Numbered from the stretch's first letter, positions 18,114 to 30,474 are shown. The stretch is DNA of 64,000 nucleotides from Hyphomicrobiales bacterium (GCA_900470095.1 UBZM01000003.1:42165-106164), one strand, 5' to 3'. The notes: generated by a model from the letters alone, not told the origin. Numbers and translations: made by a program.

Positions 18114-18216
18114 TTTGCCACGCGTGTTCGGCGTGGCAAAAATATCACCAGATCCTGGCTTCCTCGCAGAAGCTCATTTTCACAGCGCAGATGCCGCCCA
18201 GCAGGCGGCGTCTGCG
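18114..18216 (+). terminator. Tandem hairpins ending the L,D-transpeptidase transcript
   Basis: The second hairpin is a good intrinsic terminator. Its 13-bp stem (18186-18198 with 18204-18216; one T:G pair, loop CAGCA) is followed directly by ATTTTCTTAT. A first hairpin (18114-18123 with 18131-18140) has no U-run after it and may protect the 3' end. Confidence 0.75.
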
Positions 18217-18333
18217 ATTTTCTTATGCAGGATGCCAAAAAGCTCGTCTTGCTGAAAATCCGGTTCCATCGGCCTGATTGGGGCAGAAACGCGGCAATTC
18301 GCGCGCGGTTTCTGTCCTTTGACGGAGCGACTG

Positions 18334-19257
18334 ATGGTTCTCGATCTGATACGTCTTCCGGCGACTGGCGCGGCGCTGTCGCTCGCCATGTTTGCTGGTG
18401 CGGCCCAGGCATCCGACCTGCCAAGCAAGAAGGGTCCGCCGCCGGCGCCGGTCCCGCCGAGCATCACCTGGATCGATGCTGTGGTCAGCATCAAGGGCGT
18501 GACCGACTACGTTTTCCGCGGCATCTCGCAGACGGACCGCAAGCCCGGCGCTCAAGGCTCGGTGGAGCTGCAGTTCTATGACAACCTGTTCTATCTCGGC
18601 GTCTTCGGTGCCAATGTCGATCTCGCGACCAGCCCGCCGGCCGAGATCGACTTCTATGGCGGTATCCGTCCGAAATTCGGCCCGGTCACCTTCGACCTGG
18701 GCGTGATCCAATATTACTATCCGAATGAGAAGCGCTTCATCGACGGGCTCGGTGTGATCTGGACGCCGCGCAATACCGACTTCACTGAACTCGCTGGCAA
18801 GGTTTCCTATAACTGGGAGGACAAGGCCACGCTCGGCGCCAATGTCTTCTATGCCTGGGACTGGCTCGGCACGGGCGCAACGGGCACCTACGCTTCGCTG
18901 ACGGCCAAGTACAATCTGCCCTTCCTCGAAGGTCTCTCGGTCTCTGGCGAGTTCGGCCGCTACTGGCTCGGCACCACCAGCACCAACATCGCGTTCCCGA
19001 CGCCGATCCGGCTGCCCGACTACAATTACTGGAATGCCGGCCTGTCCTACACCTACAAGAACCTGACCGCCGATCTGCGCTATCACGACACCAACCTGTC
19101 CAAAGCCAACTGCTTCCTGCTGACGTCCGATCCGCGTGGGATCACCCGCGGCAACGCGGGAGGCGGCTACAGCTCAAACTGGTGCAACCCGACCGTGGTG
19201 GGGACGCTCTCCTTCGATATCACTGCGAGCAGCGTCGGGATCTTCGCGCCGAAGTGA
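18334..19257 (+). CDS. TorF-type outer-membrane beta-barrel (putative porin)
   Basis: A 307-residue exported protein. A signal peptide ends at Ala-Gln-Ala, then a Lys/Pro linker leads into a barrel of alternating aromatic strands. The DYVFRGISQTD element near residue 60 is the hallmark of the TIGR02001/TorF putative porin family. Later strands include NYWNAGLSYTYKNLTADLRYHDTN. Two Cys near the end (about residues 250 and 279) may pair. The ATG at 18334 has GGAG 7-10 nt upstream. It is a single gene with its own terminator. Substrate unknown. Confidence 0.87.
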   Translation: MVLDLIRLPATGAALSLAMFAGAAQASDLPSKKGPPPAPVPPSITWIDAVVSIKGVTDYVFRGISQTDRKPGAQGSVELQFYDNLFYLGVFGANVDLATSPPAEIDFYGGIRPKFGPVTFDLGVIQYYYPNEKRFIDGLGVIWTPRNTDFTELAGKVSYNWEDKATLGANVFYAWDWLGTGATGTYASLTAKYNLPFLEGLSVSGEFGRYWLGTTSTNIAFPTPIRLPDYNYWNAGLSYTYKNLTADLRYHDTNLSKANCFLLTSDPRGITRGNAGGGYSSNWCNPTVVGTLSFDITASSVGIFAPK

Positions 19258-19282
19258 CACCGCGCTCTTGCTGGACAAACGA

Positions 19283-19315
19283 AGAGGGCCGCTCGTGAGA
19301 GCGGCCCTCTTTCCT
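19283..19315. terminator. Strong intrinsic terminator between torF-like gene and secA
   Basis: A perfect 12-bp GC-rich stem (19283-19294 with 19299-19310) with tetraloop GTGA is followed by TTCCTATT on the plus strand. It lies between convergent genes; read from the minus strand the stem also works, with a weaker tail, so it may end both transcripts. Confidence 0.85.
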
Positions 19316-19343
19316 ATTCCGATGCCTGAAGCGGCCGGCGGGG

Positions 19344-22121
<2,778 letters not shown>

Positions 22122-22471
22122 GTCTGGCCTTCTTTCGGTGCCTGGCTCGCGGCGGCGCATGGTCATCATCCTGCGCCGACGGAAGCCGGATTATCTCAAT
22201 TCGACCGCGTGTTTAGACGCGTGCGGGTGCGGGGTCCAGCGTCGCTTTTGCCGGAGCCGGCGCGCTGATCGTGAGGCATCGCTCGCCGGGATGTGGGGTT
22301 TTGCACCGCAGGTGCCAAGGGCATCGGTGGCAGGGATGTAAAAAGCTCGTGCGGATTACCGAAAAGCAACGTTCAGGCAACCTCTAAGTGGCTCAATCGC
22401 CTTGCCTTCGCCGTGTTCAACTGGCAGTGGAGCGCCAGCATTATTCTGGACATCAGCGAAAGGCCGTCCCG
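22122..22471. other. Divergent promoter region secA / parvulin, 350 nt
   Basis: I see no gene here. Short frames cross the region but lack ribosome binding sites and family motifs. Promoters for secA (minus) and the parvulin gene (plus) should lie within it; no clear -35/-10 pair or operator palindrome could be assigned by eye. Confidence 0.4.
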
Positions 22472-23332
22472 ATGAAATTGTCCCGTTTCGCCATGCTGCC
22501 GCTTGGGCTCGCATTGGCCGGCGCACCGATGCTTGCCCTGCCGGCCTTCGCTCAGGCGGACAAGGTCGTGGCCAAGGTCGACGGAATCGCGATCACCGAA
22601 CGCGACATGACGCTCGCCAGCGAGGATCTGGCCGAGCGCCTCGCGCAGCTTCCCGAGGACCGCAAGCGCGACGAGGTGATCAACTACCTCGTCGACCTCA
22701 AGCTGGGCGCCAAGGCTGCCGTTGCTGCCAAGATCGCCGAGGGGCCGGATTTCGCGTCGCGCCTCGCCTATTACCGCGAGAAGGTGCTGCTCGACGAATA
22801 TCTGACGCGGGAGGCCAAGAAGGCTGCGACGCCGGAAGCGGCAAAGAAGCTCTTCGAAGACACCGTCAAGGCCATGGCGCCCGAGGAAGAGGTGCATGCG
22901 CGCCACATCCTGGTCGAGGATGAAGCCAAGGCCAAGGACGCCGCGGCCCGGGTGAAGAAGGGCGAGGATTTCGCCAAGGTCGCGGCCGAGCTCTCCAAGG
23001 ATCCGGGTTCGGGCAAGGAAGGCGGCGACCTCGGCTGGTTCACCAAGGAACGCATGGTGCCGCAGTTCTCTGAAGCCGCCTTCAAGCTCGAGAAGGGGCA
23101 GATCTCGGATCCGGTGCAGAGCCAGTTCGGCTGGCACGTCATCAAGGTCGAGGACAAGCGCTCCAAGCCGCTGCCCAAGTTCGAGGAGGTCAAGCCGCAG
23201 ATCGACCAGTATCTCGAGCGCAAGGCCCAGCAGGACGTCGTGCTGGCGCTGCGGGAGAAGGCCAAGGTCGAGCGGCTGGACAAGCCGGCCGAGAAGCCAG
23301 CGGACAAGCCCGCCGAGCCGAAGAAGCCCTGA
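22472..23332 (+). CDS. Periplasmic PpiC-type peptidyl-prolyl isomerase (parvulin)
   Basis: A 286-residue exported foldase. A signal peptide ends PAFAQA. A SurA/PrsA-like N-terminal chaperone region follows (VDGIAITERDMTLA). The parvulin domain spans about residues 135-230, with EEEVHARHILVEDE, GGDLGWFTKERMVPQFSEAAF and QSQFGWHVIKVED. A Lys/Pro/Ala-rich tail (KPAEKPADKPAE) ends the protein. The ATG at 22472 follows GAAAGG; a longer in-frame start is unlikely because it would bury the signal peptide. It probably assists folding of exported and outer-membrane proteins. Confidence 0.93.
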   Translation: MKLSRFAMLPLGLALAGAPMLALPAFAQADKVVAKVDGIAITERDMTLASEDLAERLAQLPEDRKRDEVINYLVDLKLGAKAAVAAKIAEGPDFASRLAYYREKVLLDEYLTREAKKAATPEAAKKLFEDTVKAMAPEEEVHARHILVEDEAKAKDAAARVKKGEDFAKVAAELSKDPGSGKEGGDLGWFTKERMVPQFSEAAFKLEKGQISDPVQSQFGWHVIKVEDKRSKPLPKFEEVKPQIDQYLERKAQQDVVLALREKAKVERLDKPAEKPADKPAEPKKP

Positions 23333-23387
23333 GCGGCTGATCTGCTGCGTTCCCGGTCTGGTCCGGGAGATTCAGACAGAATTGTTA

Positions 23388-23418
23388 CGTGATGCCCGGG
23401 CCGCGCCCGGGCATCACG
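23388..23418. repeat. REP-like palindromic element before argJ
   Basis: A perfect 14-bp inverted repeat (23388-23401 with 23405-23418, loop CGC) built on GATGCCCGGGC. It matches the general CCGGGCATGAC-type palindromes scattered through Hyphomicrobiales genomes. A smaller hairpin (23351-23356 with 23363-23368) precedes it. Together they could end parvulin transcription or stabilise its mRNA. Confidence 0.7.
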
Positions 23419-23499
23419 CGTTTGGGGTCTGCATTTCCAACTCTTGTCTTCCGCCCGCGGCTGCGGCACATCGGACGCCTCGTTTCAGGAGACGCTTCG

Positions 23500-24750
23500 A
23501 TGGCTGGCAAGGATGTTCCCGTTTCCCCGCTCGCGCCGAAGCGCCAGCCAAAGGTTCCGGCCGTGCCGGGCGTGCGCTTTGCCACCGCCGAAGCGGGCAT
23601 TCGCTACAAGGGGCGGACCGATGTGGTCTTCATGCTGCTCGACGAGGGCACGCAGGCTGCCGGAGTCTTCACCCGCTCGAAATGCCCCTCCGCGCCGGTC
23701 GACTGGTGCCGCGAGAACCTTGCTCAAGGCAAGGCGCGTGCGATCGTCGTCAATTCCGGCAATGCCAATGCCTTTACCGGGCTCAAAGGCCGCGATTCCG
23801 TCAAGCTGACAGCCGAGATCGCCGCCAAGGCGGCGGGCTGCAAGCCGCAGGAGGTTTTCATCGCCTCGACGGGCGTGATCGGCGAGCCGTTGGACGCGAC
23901 CAAATTCGAGGGCTTACTGAAGGACTGCGCGTCCCGTGCGGCTGACGGCCCGTGGATTGATGCGGCCAAGGCGATCATGACCACCGACACCTTCCCGAAG
24001 GCGCTCTCGCGCAAGGCGAAGATCGACGGGCATGAGGTGGTCATCGCCGGTATTGCCAAGGGTGCCGGCATGATCGCGCCCGACATGGCGACGATGCTTT
24101 CCTTCGTTTTCACCGATGCGCCGATTTCTGCGCCGGTCTTGCAGGCGCTGCTCTCCAAGGGCGTCAAGGGCTCGTTCAATGCCGTCACAGTCGACAGCGA
24201 CACCTCGACCTCCGACACGCTGATGCTGTTCGCGACGGGCAAGGCGGCGGCGCGCGGCGTGCCGGCGATCACCGAAATCAATGATGCGCGCCTCTCCGGC
24301 TTCAAGCGTGCACTCAATGCCTTGCTGCTCGAGCTGTCCCATCTCGTCTGCAAGGACGGCGAAGGTGCGCGGAAATTCGTCGAGGTGCGGGTCACCGGCG
24401 CGACCTCGGCACGCTCTGCCAAGCGCGTCGCGCTCTCGATTGCGAATTCGCCGCTGGTCAAGACCGCGATCGCCGGCGAGGACGCCAATTGGGGCCGCAT
24501 CGTCATGGCCGTCGGCAAGGCCGGCGAGCCGGCCGATCGCGACAGGCTCGACATCTCCTTCGGCGACATCACTGTCGCGAAGCAGGGTGCCCGCGCGCCG
24601 TCCTATGACGAGACAGCCGTCTCCGATTACATGAAGGGCGACGACATCGTCATTACGGCCGATCTCGGGCTGGGCCGGGGCAAGTCCACCGTCTGGACCT
24701 GCGATCTCACCAAGGCCTATGTCGAAATCAATGGCGATTATCGCTCCTGA
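23500..24750 (+). CDS. argJ: Bifunctional glutamate N-acetyltransferase / amino-acid acetyltransferase
   Basis: A 416-residue ArgJ of the arginine pathway. It transfers acetyl from N-acetylornithine to glutamate (and may also use acetyl-CoA). The self-cleavage site is [15 protein letters not shown], where the Thr after Ala becomes the N-terminal nucleophile of the beta chain. Other signatures are SGNANAFTG and [14 protein letters not shown]. The ATG at 23500 has AGGAGA 7 nt upstream; an in-frame ATG at 23389 lies inside a repeat hairpin and is rejected. Confidence 0.97.
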   Translation: MAGKDVPVSPLAPKRQPKVPAVPGVRFATAEAGIRYKGRTDVVFMLLDEGTQAAGVFTRSKCPSAPVDWCRENLAQGKARAIVVNSGNANAFTGLKGRDSVKLTAEIAAKAAGCKPQEVFIASTGVIGEPLDATKFEGLLKDCASRAADGPWIDAAKAIMTTDTFPKALSRKAKIDGHEVVIAGIAKGAGMIAPDMATMLSFVFTDAPISAPVLQALLSKGVKGSFNAVTVDSDTSTSDTLMLFATGKAAARGVPAITEINDARLSGFKRALNALLLELSHLVCKDGEGARKFVEVRVTGATSARSAKRVALSIANSPLVKTAIAGEDANWGRIVMAVGKAGEPADRDRLDISFGDITVAKQGARAPSYDETAVSDYMKGDDIVITADLGLGRGKSTVWTCDLTKAYVEINGDYRS

Positions 24751-25657
24751 GGCGACCGCTCCGGTTGAACCCAGCCGGAGCTTCATCGTCGGCAATCTCT
24801 TCCTCTGCTCCTTCTTCTGGGGCTGCAGCTTCCTGTTCATCAAGCTGATGAGCGGCGAGGTGCCTCCGCTCGCCGTCGCGGCGGGGCGCGGTCTGCTCGG
24901 GGCGACGGCGCTCGCCCTCTGGGTGAGCTTCCTCGGACAGAGCCCGTTGCCACGGCGACGTGAACTGCGGCACTGGCTCGTGCTCGGCACCACCAATGGC
25001 TGGGTGCCGAACGTGCTCGTCGCCTATGCCCTGACGCAGCTTGCCAGCGGGCCTGCCGCGATGATCCAGGCCGCCGGCCCGCTGGTGACTGCGATCTTCG
25101 CGCATTTTCTCTTCGCGGAGGAACGGCTCTCCGGCCGTCGTGTGCTTGGCGTGCTGCTTGGGATGGTCGGCGTCGCGATCCTGATCGGCCCGCGCCTGGT
25201 CGCAGGTGGCGCGACAGCCTATGGCGTCGCCGCCATGGTCGGTGTGATGCTGGCCTATGCTGCCGGCAATCTCTACGTCCGTGCCGTGCCCGCTCCCGCC
25301 GGAAATCCTGCGCGCCTCGCGCTCGGACAGCAGGTCGTCTCCGGGCTCGTCGCGCTTGGGCTGACACTCGTCTTCATCGGGCCCGCTGGATTGCTTCCGA
25401 TCCAGAATCACCTGCCTGTCATGCTCGCGCTCGGTGTCGCCTCGACGGCCGTCCCGATGGCGATCTTCATGAAACTGATCCGTGCCGCAGGGCCGACGCG
25501 GGCGGCCATGACCGGCTATCTCGTTCCCACCGTCGCCACCGTCATGGGCGTGATCGTCCTTGGGGAAACGCTGGAATTGCGACAGCTCGCCGGGGGCTGC
25601 ATCATCCTTGCCGGGGTGTTTCTGGTCTCGACAGCACGACGGGGAAAGACGGCGTGA
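24719..25657 (+). CDS. EamA/DMT family drug-metabolite transporter
   Basis: A 312-residue inner-membrane protein with ten predicted helices in two EamA repeats. The first repeat includes [19 protein letters not shown], the second [18 protein letters not shown], and [20 protein letters not shown] near the end is typical of the family. Substrate unknown; relatives export amino acids or metabolites. The start overlaps the argJ end by 32 nt (ATG at 24719, AAGG just before) or 20 nt (ATG at 24731), so translation is probably coupled to argJ. Confidence 0.87.
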   Translation: MSKSMAIIAPEATAPVEPSRSFIVGNLFLCSFFWGCSFLFIKLMSGEVPPLAVAAGRGLLGATALALWVSFLGQSPLPRRRELRHWLVLGTTNGWVPNVLVAYALTQLASGPAAMIQAAGPLVTAIFAHFLFAEERLSGRRVLGVLLGMVGVAILIGPRLVAGGATAYGVAAMVGVMLAYAAGNLYVRAVPAPAGNPARLALGQQVVSGLVALGLTLVFIGPAGLLPIQNHLPVMLALGVASTAVPMAIFMKLIRAAGPTRAAMTGYLVPTVATVMGVIVLGETLELRQLAGGCIILAGVFLVSTARRGKTA

Positions 25658-25832
25658 GGCGCATCCAGTGCCGGCTCTTGCCCTGATACTCGGGGCCTGA
25701 GTGTCATGGCCCGACGATCCGGCGCGAGGCGGATGCGCTCTCCCGTGCAGACGGTTCGGCCTATGACATGGCCGCGGTTATCGGTAAGGAGCGTGAGCCC
25801 ATCCTCGCCACCTTTCCGGGACCTGAGCCTTC

Positions 25833-26237
25833 GTGAAACTGCTTCTCGTCGTCGCCTGTGCACTGATCGATTCCGACAATCGCGTCCTCGTCACCCAGCG
25901 TCCGGAGGGCAAGTCGCTAGCCGGGCTGTGGGAATTCCCCGGCGGCAAGCTCGAAGCGAACGAGCGACCGGAGCCGGCGCTGATCCGCGAGCTGTCCGAG
26001 GAACTCGGCATCAGCGTGAAAGAGGACTGCCTGGCGCCCCTGACCTTCGCGAGCTACGCCTATCCGGAATTCCACCTGCTGATGCCGCTCTATATCTGCC
26101 GGCGCTGGGAAGGAGCGGTCGTCTCCGCAGAGGGTCAAGCGTTGAAATGGGTCCGGCCGGGCAAGCTGCGGGACCTCGCCATGCCGCCGGCCGACGAGCC
26201 GTTGATCCCGCACCTGATCGATCTCTTGGGGGCGTGA
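25833..26237 (+). CDS. mutT: NUDIX hydrolase, MutT-like 8-oxo-dGTP diphosphatase
   Basis: A 134-residue NUDIX protein. The Nudix box spans about residues 38-60: GGKLEANERPEPALIRELSE followed by ELGI, matching G-x5-E-x7-REUxEExGU. AGLWEFPGGK ahead of it and LKWVRPGKL after it are typical of MutT, which removes oxidised dGTP to prevent mutation. The start is GTG at 25833. A short frame with coding-like composition ends exactly on this GTGA, which may be the remnant of a coupled upstream gene. Confidence 0.9.
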   Translation: MKLLLVVACALIDSDNRVLVTQRPEGKSLAGLWEFPGGKLEANERPEPALIRELSEELGISVKEDCLAPLTFASYAYPEFHLLMPLYICRRWEGAVVSAEGQALKWVRPGKLRDLAMPPADEPLIPHLIDLLGA

Positions 26238-26265
26238 CGGGCGGTTCGCGGCCGCGTCGCCGCAG

Positions 26266-26565
26266 CTAGCGATCCGCGGCCAATTCCAACGTCACGATCA
26301 AGGCCTCCCGCGTCAGCTCCGCCATTGGTGTCTGCGCCTTGTAGGCCCTGGTCTTCTCACCGGGGTTCATCACCAGGATCACCGTTTCGGTACCGGGGCA
26401 GGCGGGGTCCGCACAGAGGATCTCGTTGACGGCGATCGCGGCCTGCTCCGGCAGGCCGAGAAGGTCCCGCGTTTCGGCCTTGATACGGGTGGCGGCTTCC
26501 GACGCGACGGCCTTGTCGGCCTTGCCCTTGCCCGCATTGTCCTTGCCGAAGAGGCCGAAGCGCAT
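26266..26565 (-). CDS. Conserved 99-residue protein, function unknown
   Basis: A small cytoplasmic protein with a basic Gly/Lys/Ala start and a compact domain containing AIAVNEILCADPACPGTETV and VMNPGEKTRAYK. The two Cys in CADPAC are spaced like a metal or disulfide site. I recognise it only as a conserved hypothetical type in Hyphomicrobiales. It starts 3 nt after the WD40 gene's stop, so the two are co-translated as the last genes of the zinc module. A role in zinc handling is inference from that position. Confidence 0.75.
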   Translation of the reverse strand: MRFGLFGKDNAGKGKADKAVASEAATRIKAETRDLLGLPEQAAIAVNEILCADPACPGTETVILVMNPGEKTRAYKAQTPMAELTREALIVTLELAADR

Positions 26566-26568
26566 TGC

Positions 26569-27576
26569 TCAGGTCGGCAAGGTCAGGATGCCGGCAGCGC
26601 CATCCTCGGCGCCGAAAGCGAGGCGCTTGCCGAGCTTGTCCCAGGCGAAGGCGGTGATGCCGCTGGCCTTGAGCGGCGGGCGCACCAGCAGCTCGGAGGC
26701 GTCAGTCAGCCGGACCAGCAGGATGCAGCCATCGTCATAGCCGACGGCCAGGACCAGTGCCTTGGGATGGAAGGCGACGCGGGTAACCTTGGCATGGCGC
26801 GCGCCGCACTCGCGCGGCGCCTTGCCGGTCGGGCCTTCGCCCTGGAAGGGCCAGATGATCGCCGCATCCGCGCCGCTGGAGGCGAGCCAGAGCCCGTCAT
26901 GCGACCAGGACAGCGAGCGCGGCTTTGCCGGATAGCCCGTCATGCGCATATGCGTCGGCTTGTCCCCGAGACGCCAGCCATGCAGGGCGTTTTCTTGCAT
27001 CGAGGAGACGACGAAGCGGCCATCGGCCGACCAGGTCACGTCGAGATGCGACCCCTTCCATTCCAGGAACTCGGGTTTCGCTTCGGTGTTCGGATACCAG
27101 AGCGAGACGCCGTTCATCTGCGCGACCGCGAGCCTGTACCCCTTCGGCGCAAAGACCAGGCCCTGCGGCGTCGAGGCGAAGTCGAAGGACCGGAGCTTGC
27201 CCTTGTCGTCGCGGGCATGGACGGTCTTTCCGGTGTTCCAGGCGATGGCGCCCGAGCCTGAGAACGTCACGGCATCGATCCAGCGGCGCTTTGCGTCGCG
27301 ATAGATCTCGATCGGCTCCCCCTCGGCCGCCGTGGTGACGACACGTCCGTCATCGCCGCCGCTGATCAGGCGCTCACCATCGGAGCAGGCTGAGAGGATA
27401 CCGCCCGCATGGGCGTCAATGCTCTCGGTCTCACCGTCGCGCCAGCGCAGTACGCGCCCATCGGCGAGTGCGAACGCCAGCGTCTGCTTGAGCCATGAGG
27501 CGGAGACGACATGCTCGCCGGCCGTGACCGGGACGACATGCTCGCGGAGCGAAACGGGTTTTGTCTGCGTGTCCAT
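26569..27576 (-). CDS. WD40-repeat protein linked to the zinc operon
   Basis: A 335-residue beta-propeller without signal peptide, hence cytoplasmic. WD-like blades recur, for example GERLISGGDDGRVVTTAAEG, VTWSADGRFVVSSMQENALH, LSWSHDGLWLASSGADAAII and VAFHPKALVLAVGYDDGCIL. It lies 14 nt downstream of the COG0523 GTPase gene on the same strand. A WD40 protein next to a zinc-type COG0523 GTPase suggests a protein-interaction partner or client scaffold for metal delivery; that is inference. No enzymatic motif is visible. Confidence 0.85.
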   Translation of the reverse strand: MDTQTKPVSLREHVVPVTAGEHVVSASWLKQTLAFALADGRVLRWRDGETESIDAHAGGILSACSDGERLISGGDDGRVVTTAAEGEPIEIYRDAKRRWIDAVTFSGSGAIAWNTGKTVHARDDKGKLRSFDFASTPQGLVFAPKGYRLAVAQMNGVSLWYPNTEAKPEFLEWKGSHLDVTWSADGRFVVSSMQENALHGWRLGDKPTHMRMTGYPAKPRSLSWSHDGLWLASSGADAAIIWPFQGEGPTGKAPRECGARHAKVTRVAFHPKALVLAVGYDDGCILLVRLTDASELLVRPPLKASGITAFAWDKLGKRLAFGAEDGAAGILTLPT

Positions 27577-27590
27577 GGCGTGGCTTTAGC

Positions 27591-28553
27591 TCACGCCGCG
27601 CAGGCCATAAACCCCTTGCGCAACTCGTTCTCGTCGAGATCGCGGCCAATGAAGACGAGACGCGATTCACGCTTCTCGTCCGCCTTCCAGTCGCGCTGCA
27701 GATCGCCGTCGAGAATCATGTGAACGCCCTGGAAAACGAAGCGGCGCGGCTCGTCCTTGAAGGACAGGATGCCCTTGGAGCGCAGGATGTTCGGGCCCTG
27801 TGCCTGCGAGATGTCGTTGATCCAGGGCATGAACTTGTCGGGGTCGACATCGCCGGGGATCGTGAACGACATCGAGCGGACGTCATCGGAATGGTGATGG
27901 TGATGGCCGGACTCGAGGAAGTCGGGCTCGATGTCGAGAATCCGGTCGAGATCGAAGGCATTGCGATCGAGCAGCTTGTCGATCGCGACGTCACAGCGTG
28001 TCGTCTTGTGCAGCTTGGCATAGGGGTTGATGGCGCGGATCGCGGCCTCGACCCCGGCCAGTTCCTCGGCCGTGACCAGATCGGTCTTGTTGAGAATGAT
28101 GACGTCGGCAAAGGCGATCTGGTTCTTCGCCTCGGGAGCATCCTTCAGGCGGTCCTTCAGCCATTTGGCGTCGGTCACGGTGACGACGGCGTCGAGTTTA
28201 GTCGCATCGCCGACATCCTGGTCGACGAAAAAGGTCTGGGCGACGGGCGCCGGGTCGGCGAGGCCGGTGGTCTCGACGATGATCGCGTCGAACTTGCCCT
28301 TGCGCTTCATCAGCCCGTCGAGGATGCGGATCAGATCGCCGCGAACGGTGCAGCAGATGCAACCGTTGTTCATCTCGAAGATTTCCTCGTCGGCGCCGAC
28401 AACCAGGTCGCCATCGATGCCGGCCTCGCCGAACTCGTTGACGATCACGGCGAATTTCTTGCCGTGGTCTTCGGTGAGGATGCGGTTGAGGAGCGTGGTC
28501 TTGCCGGCGCCGAGATAGCCGGTGAGCACGGTAACGGGGATCTTTTCAGACAT
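27591..28553 (-). CDS. COG0523 (CobW-type) GTPase, probable zinc metallochaperone
   Basis: A 320-residue G3E GTPase. Walker A is [12 protein letters not shown] (residues 12-23), the metal motif C-x-C-C is GCICC (Cys65, 67, 68), and the guanine-specificity motif is LNKTDLV. A His-rich run HHHHHSDD and a CobW_C domain (RFVFQGVHM) follow. Members in zinc operons act as zinc-transferring GTPases under zinc limitation; CobW proper serves cobalamin synthesis. The znuABC context favours zinc. It lies 42 nt after znuA and 14 nt before the WD40 gene. Confidence 0.9.
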   Translation of the reverse strand: MSEKIPVTVLTGYLGAGKTTLLNRILTEDHGKKFAVIVNEFGEAGIDGDLVVGADEEIFEMNNGCICCTVRGDLIRILDGLMKRKGKFDAIIVETTGLADPAPVAQTFFVDQDVGDATKLDAVVTVTDAKWLKDRLKDAPEAKNQIAFADVIILNKTDLVTAEELAGVEAAIRAINPYAKLHKTTRCDVAIDKLLDRNAFDLDRILDIEPDFLESGHHHHHSDDVRSMSFTIPGDVDPDKFMPWINDISQAQGPNILRSKGILSFKDEPRRFVFQGVHMILDGDLQRDWKADEKRESRLVFIGRDLDENELRKGFMACAA

Positions 28554-28595
28554 GGGACGACCTGATTGCTGCCGAGTGCCGCTCGCGAGCGCAGC

Positions 28596-29537
28596 TTACG
28601 CTGCGCCTGTGCCGAGCGCCTTTTCGATTTGCCTTATATTGTGTCGCATCATCTCGATGTAAGTCCCGGCAGGGCCGGATGCGGTCGAGAGTGCGTCAGA
28701 GTAGAGCCGGCCGCCGATCTTGGCTCCGGTCTCGCGCGCGATCTGCTCGATCAACCGCGGATTGGTGATATTCTCGAGGAAAACCGCCGGGATTTTCTGT
28801 GCCCTCACCTGGCGAATGATGCGCGCCACGTCCTTGGCAGAGGCTTCGGCCTCGGTCGAAACCCCCTGTGGCGCAACGAATTCAATGCCATAGGCCTTGA
28901 CGAAATAGCCGAAGGCATCGTGCGACGTGATGGCCTTGCGCCGGTCGACCGGGATGCGAGCCACCGCTGCCTGGATCTCGCCTTCAAGTGCATCGAGCTT
29001 GCCGAGATAGGCCGCTGCATTGGCCTCGTAGGTCGCTTTTCCCGCAGGGTCGGCTGCACTCAGCGCATCGCGGATATTCGCGACATAGAGCCTGGCGTTC
29101 ACGACGCTCTGCCAGGCGTGAGGATCGTCCCCGCCCGCATGATCATGGCCGCCCGACTTGCCGTGGTCATGATCGTCGTCCTTCAGCTTCAGGGGAGAGA
29201 TCCCCTGCGTCGCCGTCGCGACGGTTGCGCTCGTTCCGGAGGACTTGATCAGCCGAGACAACCAACCTTCGAATTTGAGCCCGTTGACCAGCACCAGCTT
29301 TGCTGTGGTCATGCTCTTCGCATCGGCCGGCGTCGGCGAATAGACATGGGCATCGCCATCGGGCCCGACCAGAATCGTCACTGCGACGCGTTCGCCGCCG
29401 ATCTCCCTGGCGAAGTCGCCAAGGATCGAGAAGCTCGCAACGACAGGCAGTTTCTCCTGGGCCCGCGCGATCAGCGGCGCGGCCGAAAGGGCCAGTCCCG
29501 CGGTGAGCCCGGCGATGAGGTGACGACGATTCAACAT
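28596..29537 (-). CDS. znuA: Zinc ABC transporter periplasmic binding protein
   Basis: A 313-residue cluster A-I (TroA/ZnuA) solute-binding protein. The N-terminus MLNRRHLIAGL with a hydrophobic stretch ending ARAQ looks like a Tat or Sec signal. Metal-ligand segments are GDAHVYSPTP (His), DDPHAWQSV (His), SHDAFGYF (His) and YSDALS (Asp). The His/Asp-rich loop DDDHDHGKSGGHDHAGGDD is typical of zinc rather than manganese binders. The ATG at 29537 follows an AT-rich candidate Zur box; a much longer open frame runs back into znuB and is rejected. Confidence 0.92.
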   Translation of the reverse strand: MLNRRHLIAGLTAGLALSAAPLIARAQEKLPVVASFSILGDFAREIGGERVAVTILVGPDGDAHVYSPTPADAKSMTTAKLVLVNGLKFEGWLSRLIKSSGTSATVATATQGISPLKLKDDDHDHGKSGGHDHAGGDDPHAWQSVVNARLYVANIRDALSAADPAGKATYEANAAAYLGKLDALEGEIQAAVARIPVDRRKAITSHDAFGYFVKAYGIEFVAPQGVSTEAEASAKDVARIIRQVRAQKIPAVFLENITNPRLIEQIARETGAKIGGRLYSDALSTASGPAGTYIEMMRHNIRQIEKALGTGAA

Positions 29538-29553
29538 GCGGCTCTCCGGCGAA

Positions 29554-29574
29554 TAATGAAACACTATAACATTA
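29554..29574 (-). promoter_or_regulatory. Candidate Zur box between znuB and znuA
   Basis: Read on the minus strand, TAATGTTATAGTGTTTCATTA has TAATG/CATTA arms around an AT-rich centre. It begins directly after the znuB stop codon and ends 16 nt before the znuA start. It shares 13 of 16 positions (AATGxTATAxTGTTxC) with a second site at 31379-31395. The form resembles alphaproteobacterial Zur operators. It implies a separately regulated internal promoter for znuA. Confidence 0.6.
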
Positions 29575-30450
29575 CTAGCGCTGGAGGTGGGACCGAGGCA
29601 AGAGCCGGCGTGCGAGCCCGCCCTGCGTGCCGAACAGGAGTGAGCCGAGATAGAGTGCGCCGGCGGACAGGATGACGGCTGGGCCCGCGGGAAGATTGCT
29701 GCCGGCCGAGTATGAGACAACCAGCCCGGCATAGCCGGACAGGATGCCGAAGCCGGAGGCGAGCAGGATCAGCCGCGTGATGTCGGCTGTCCAGAAGCGC
29801 GCTGCGGCGGCAGGCAGCATCATCAACCCGACCGCAAGCAGGGTGCCGAGCGCGTGGAAGCCGGCAACCAGATTGAGCACGACGAGGCCGAGGAAGGTGA
29901 GATGCACGACACCGCCGGAGCGGCTGACAGAGCGCAGGAAGCCCGGATCGACGCATTCGAGCACGAGAGGACGATAGACCAGCGCCAGCATGACCAGGGT
30001 CAGTGTCGCGACACTCGAAAGCAGCAGCAGGACATCGTTGTCGAGCGCCAGCACATTGCCGAACAGGACATGGAAAAGGTCGACCGCCGAGCCGCGCAGC
30101 GAGACGATGGTGACACCGAGCGCTAGTGAGATCAGGTAGAAGGCGGCGAGCGAGGCGTCTTCCTTCATCACGGTCAGCCGAGCGACCGCGCCGGCCGCGA
30201 GCGCCACGGCAAAGCCGGCAACAAGACCGCCAATCGTCATGGCCGGCAGCGAGAACCCGGCAACGAGATAGCCGATGGCCGCGCCGGGCAGGATCGCATG
30301 CGCCATGGCGTCGCCGGTCAGGCTCATCCGTCGCAGCATCAGGAAGACGCCGATCGGCGCGCCGGAGACAGCGAGCGCGAAGACGCCGACGAGAGCCCGG
30401 CGCATGAAGTCGAATTCGGCGAAGGGGCCGATGAGAATATCGTGGAGCAT
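29575..30450 (-). CDS. znuB: Zinc ABC transporter permease
   Basis: A 291-residue integral membrane protein of the ABC-3 family (ZnuB/TroC) with eight or nine helices. Signatures are RRMSLTGDAMAHAILPGAAIGYL near the start, KEDASLAAFYLISLALGV in the middle and HALGTLLAVGLMMLPAAAARFW near the coupling region. It forms the channel for zinc with ZnuC as ATPase and ZnuA as receptor. It begins 24 nt after znuC. Manganese cannot be excluded from this subunit alone; the His-rich ZnuA points to zinc. Confidence 0.93.
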   Translation of the reverse strand: MLHDILIGPFAEFDFMRRALVGVFALAVSGAPIGVFLMLRRMSLTGDAMAHAILPGAAIGYLVAGFSLPAMTIGGLVAGFAVALAAGAVARLTVMKEDASLAAFYLISLALGVTIVSLRGSAVDLFHVLFGNVLALDNDVLLLLSSVATLTLVMLALVYRPLVLECVDPGFLRSVSRSGGVVHLTFLGLVVLNLVAGFHALGTLLAVGLMMLPAAAARFWTADITRLILLASGFGILSGYAGLVVSYSAGSNLPAGPAVILSAGALYLGSLLFGTQGGLARRLLPRSHLQR

Positions 30451-30474
30451 CGGCGTGCCAGGTTTGGGGAGGAT

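Noticed and set aside
18114..18140. Hairpin TTTGCCACGC/GCGTGGCAAA considered as an intrinsic terminator
   Set aside because: On the plus strand it is followed by A residues, not a U-run. The next hairpin at 18186-18216 fits much better.
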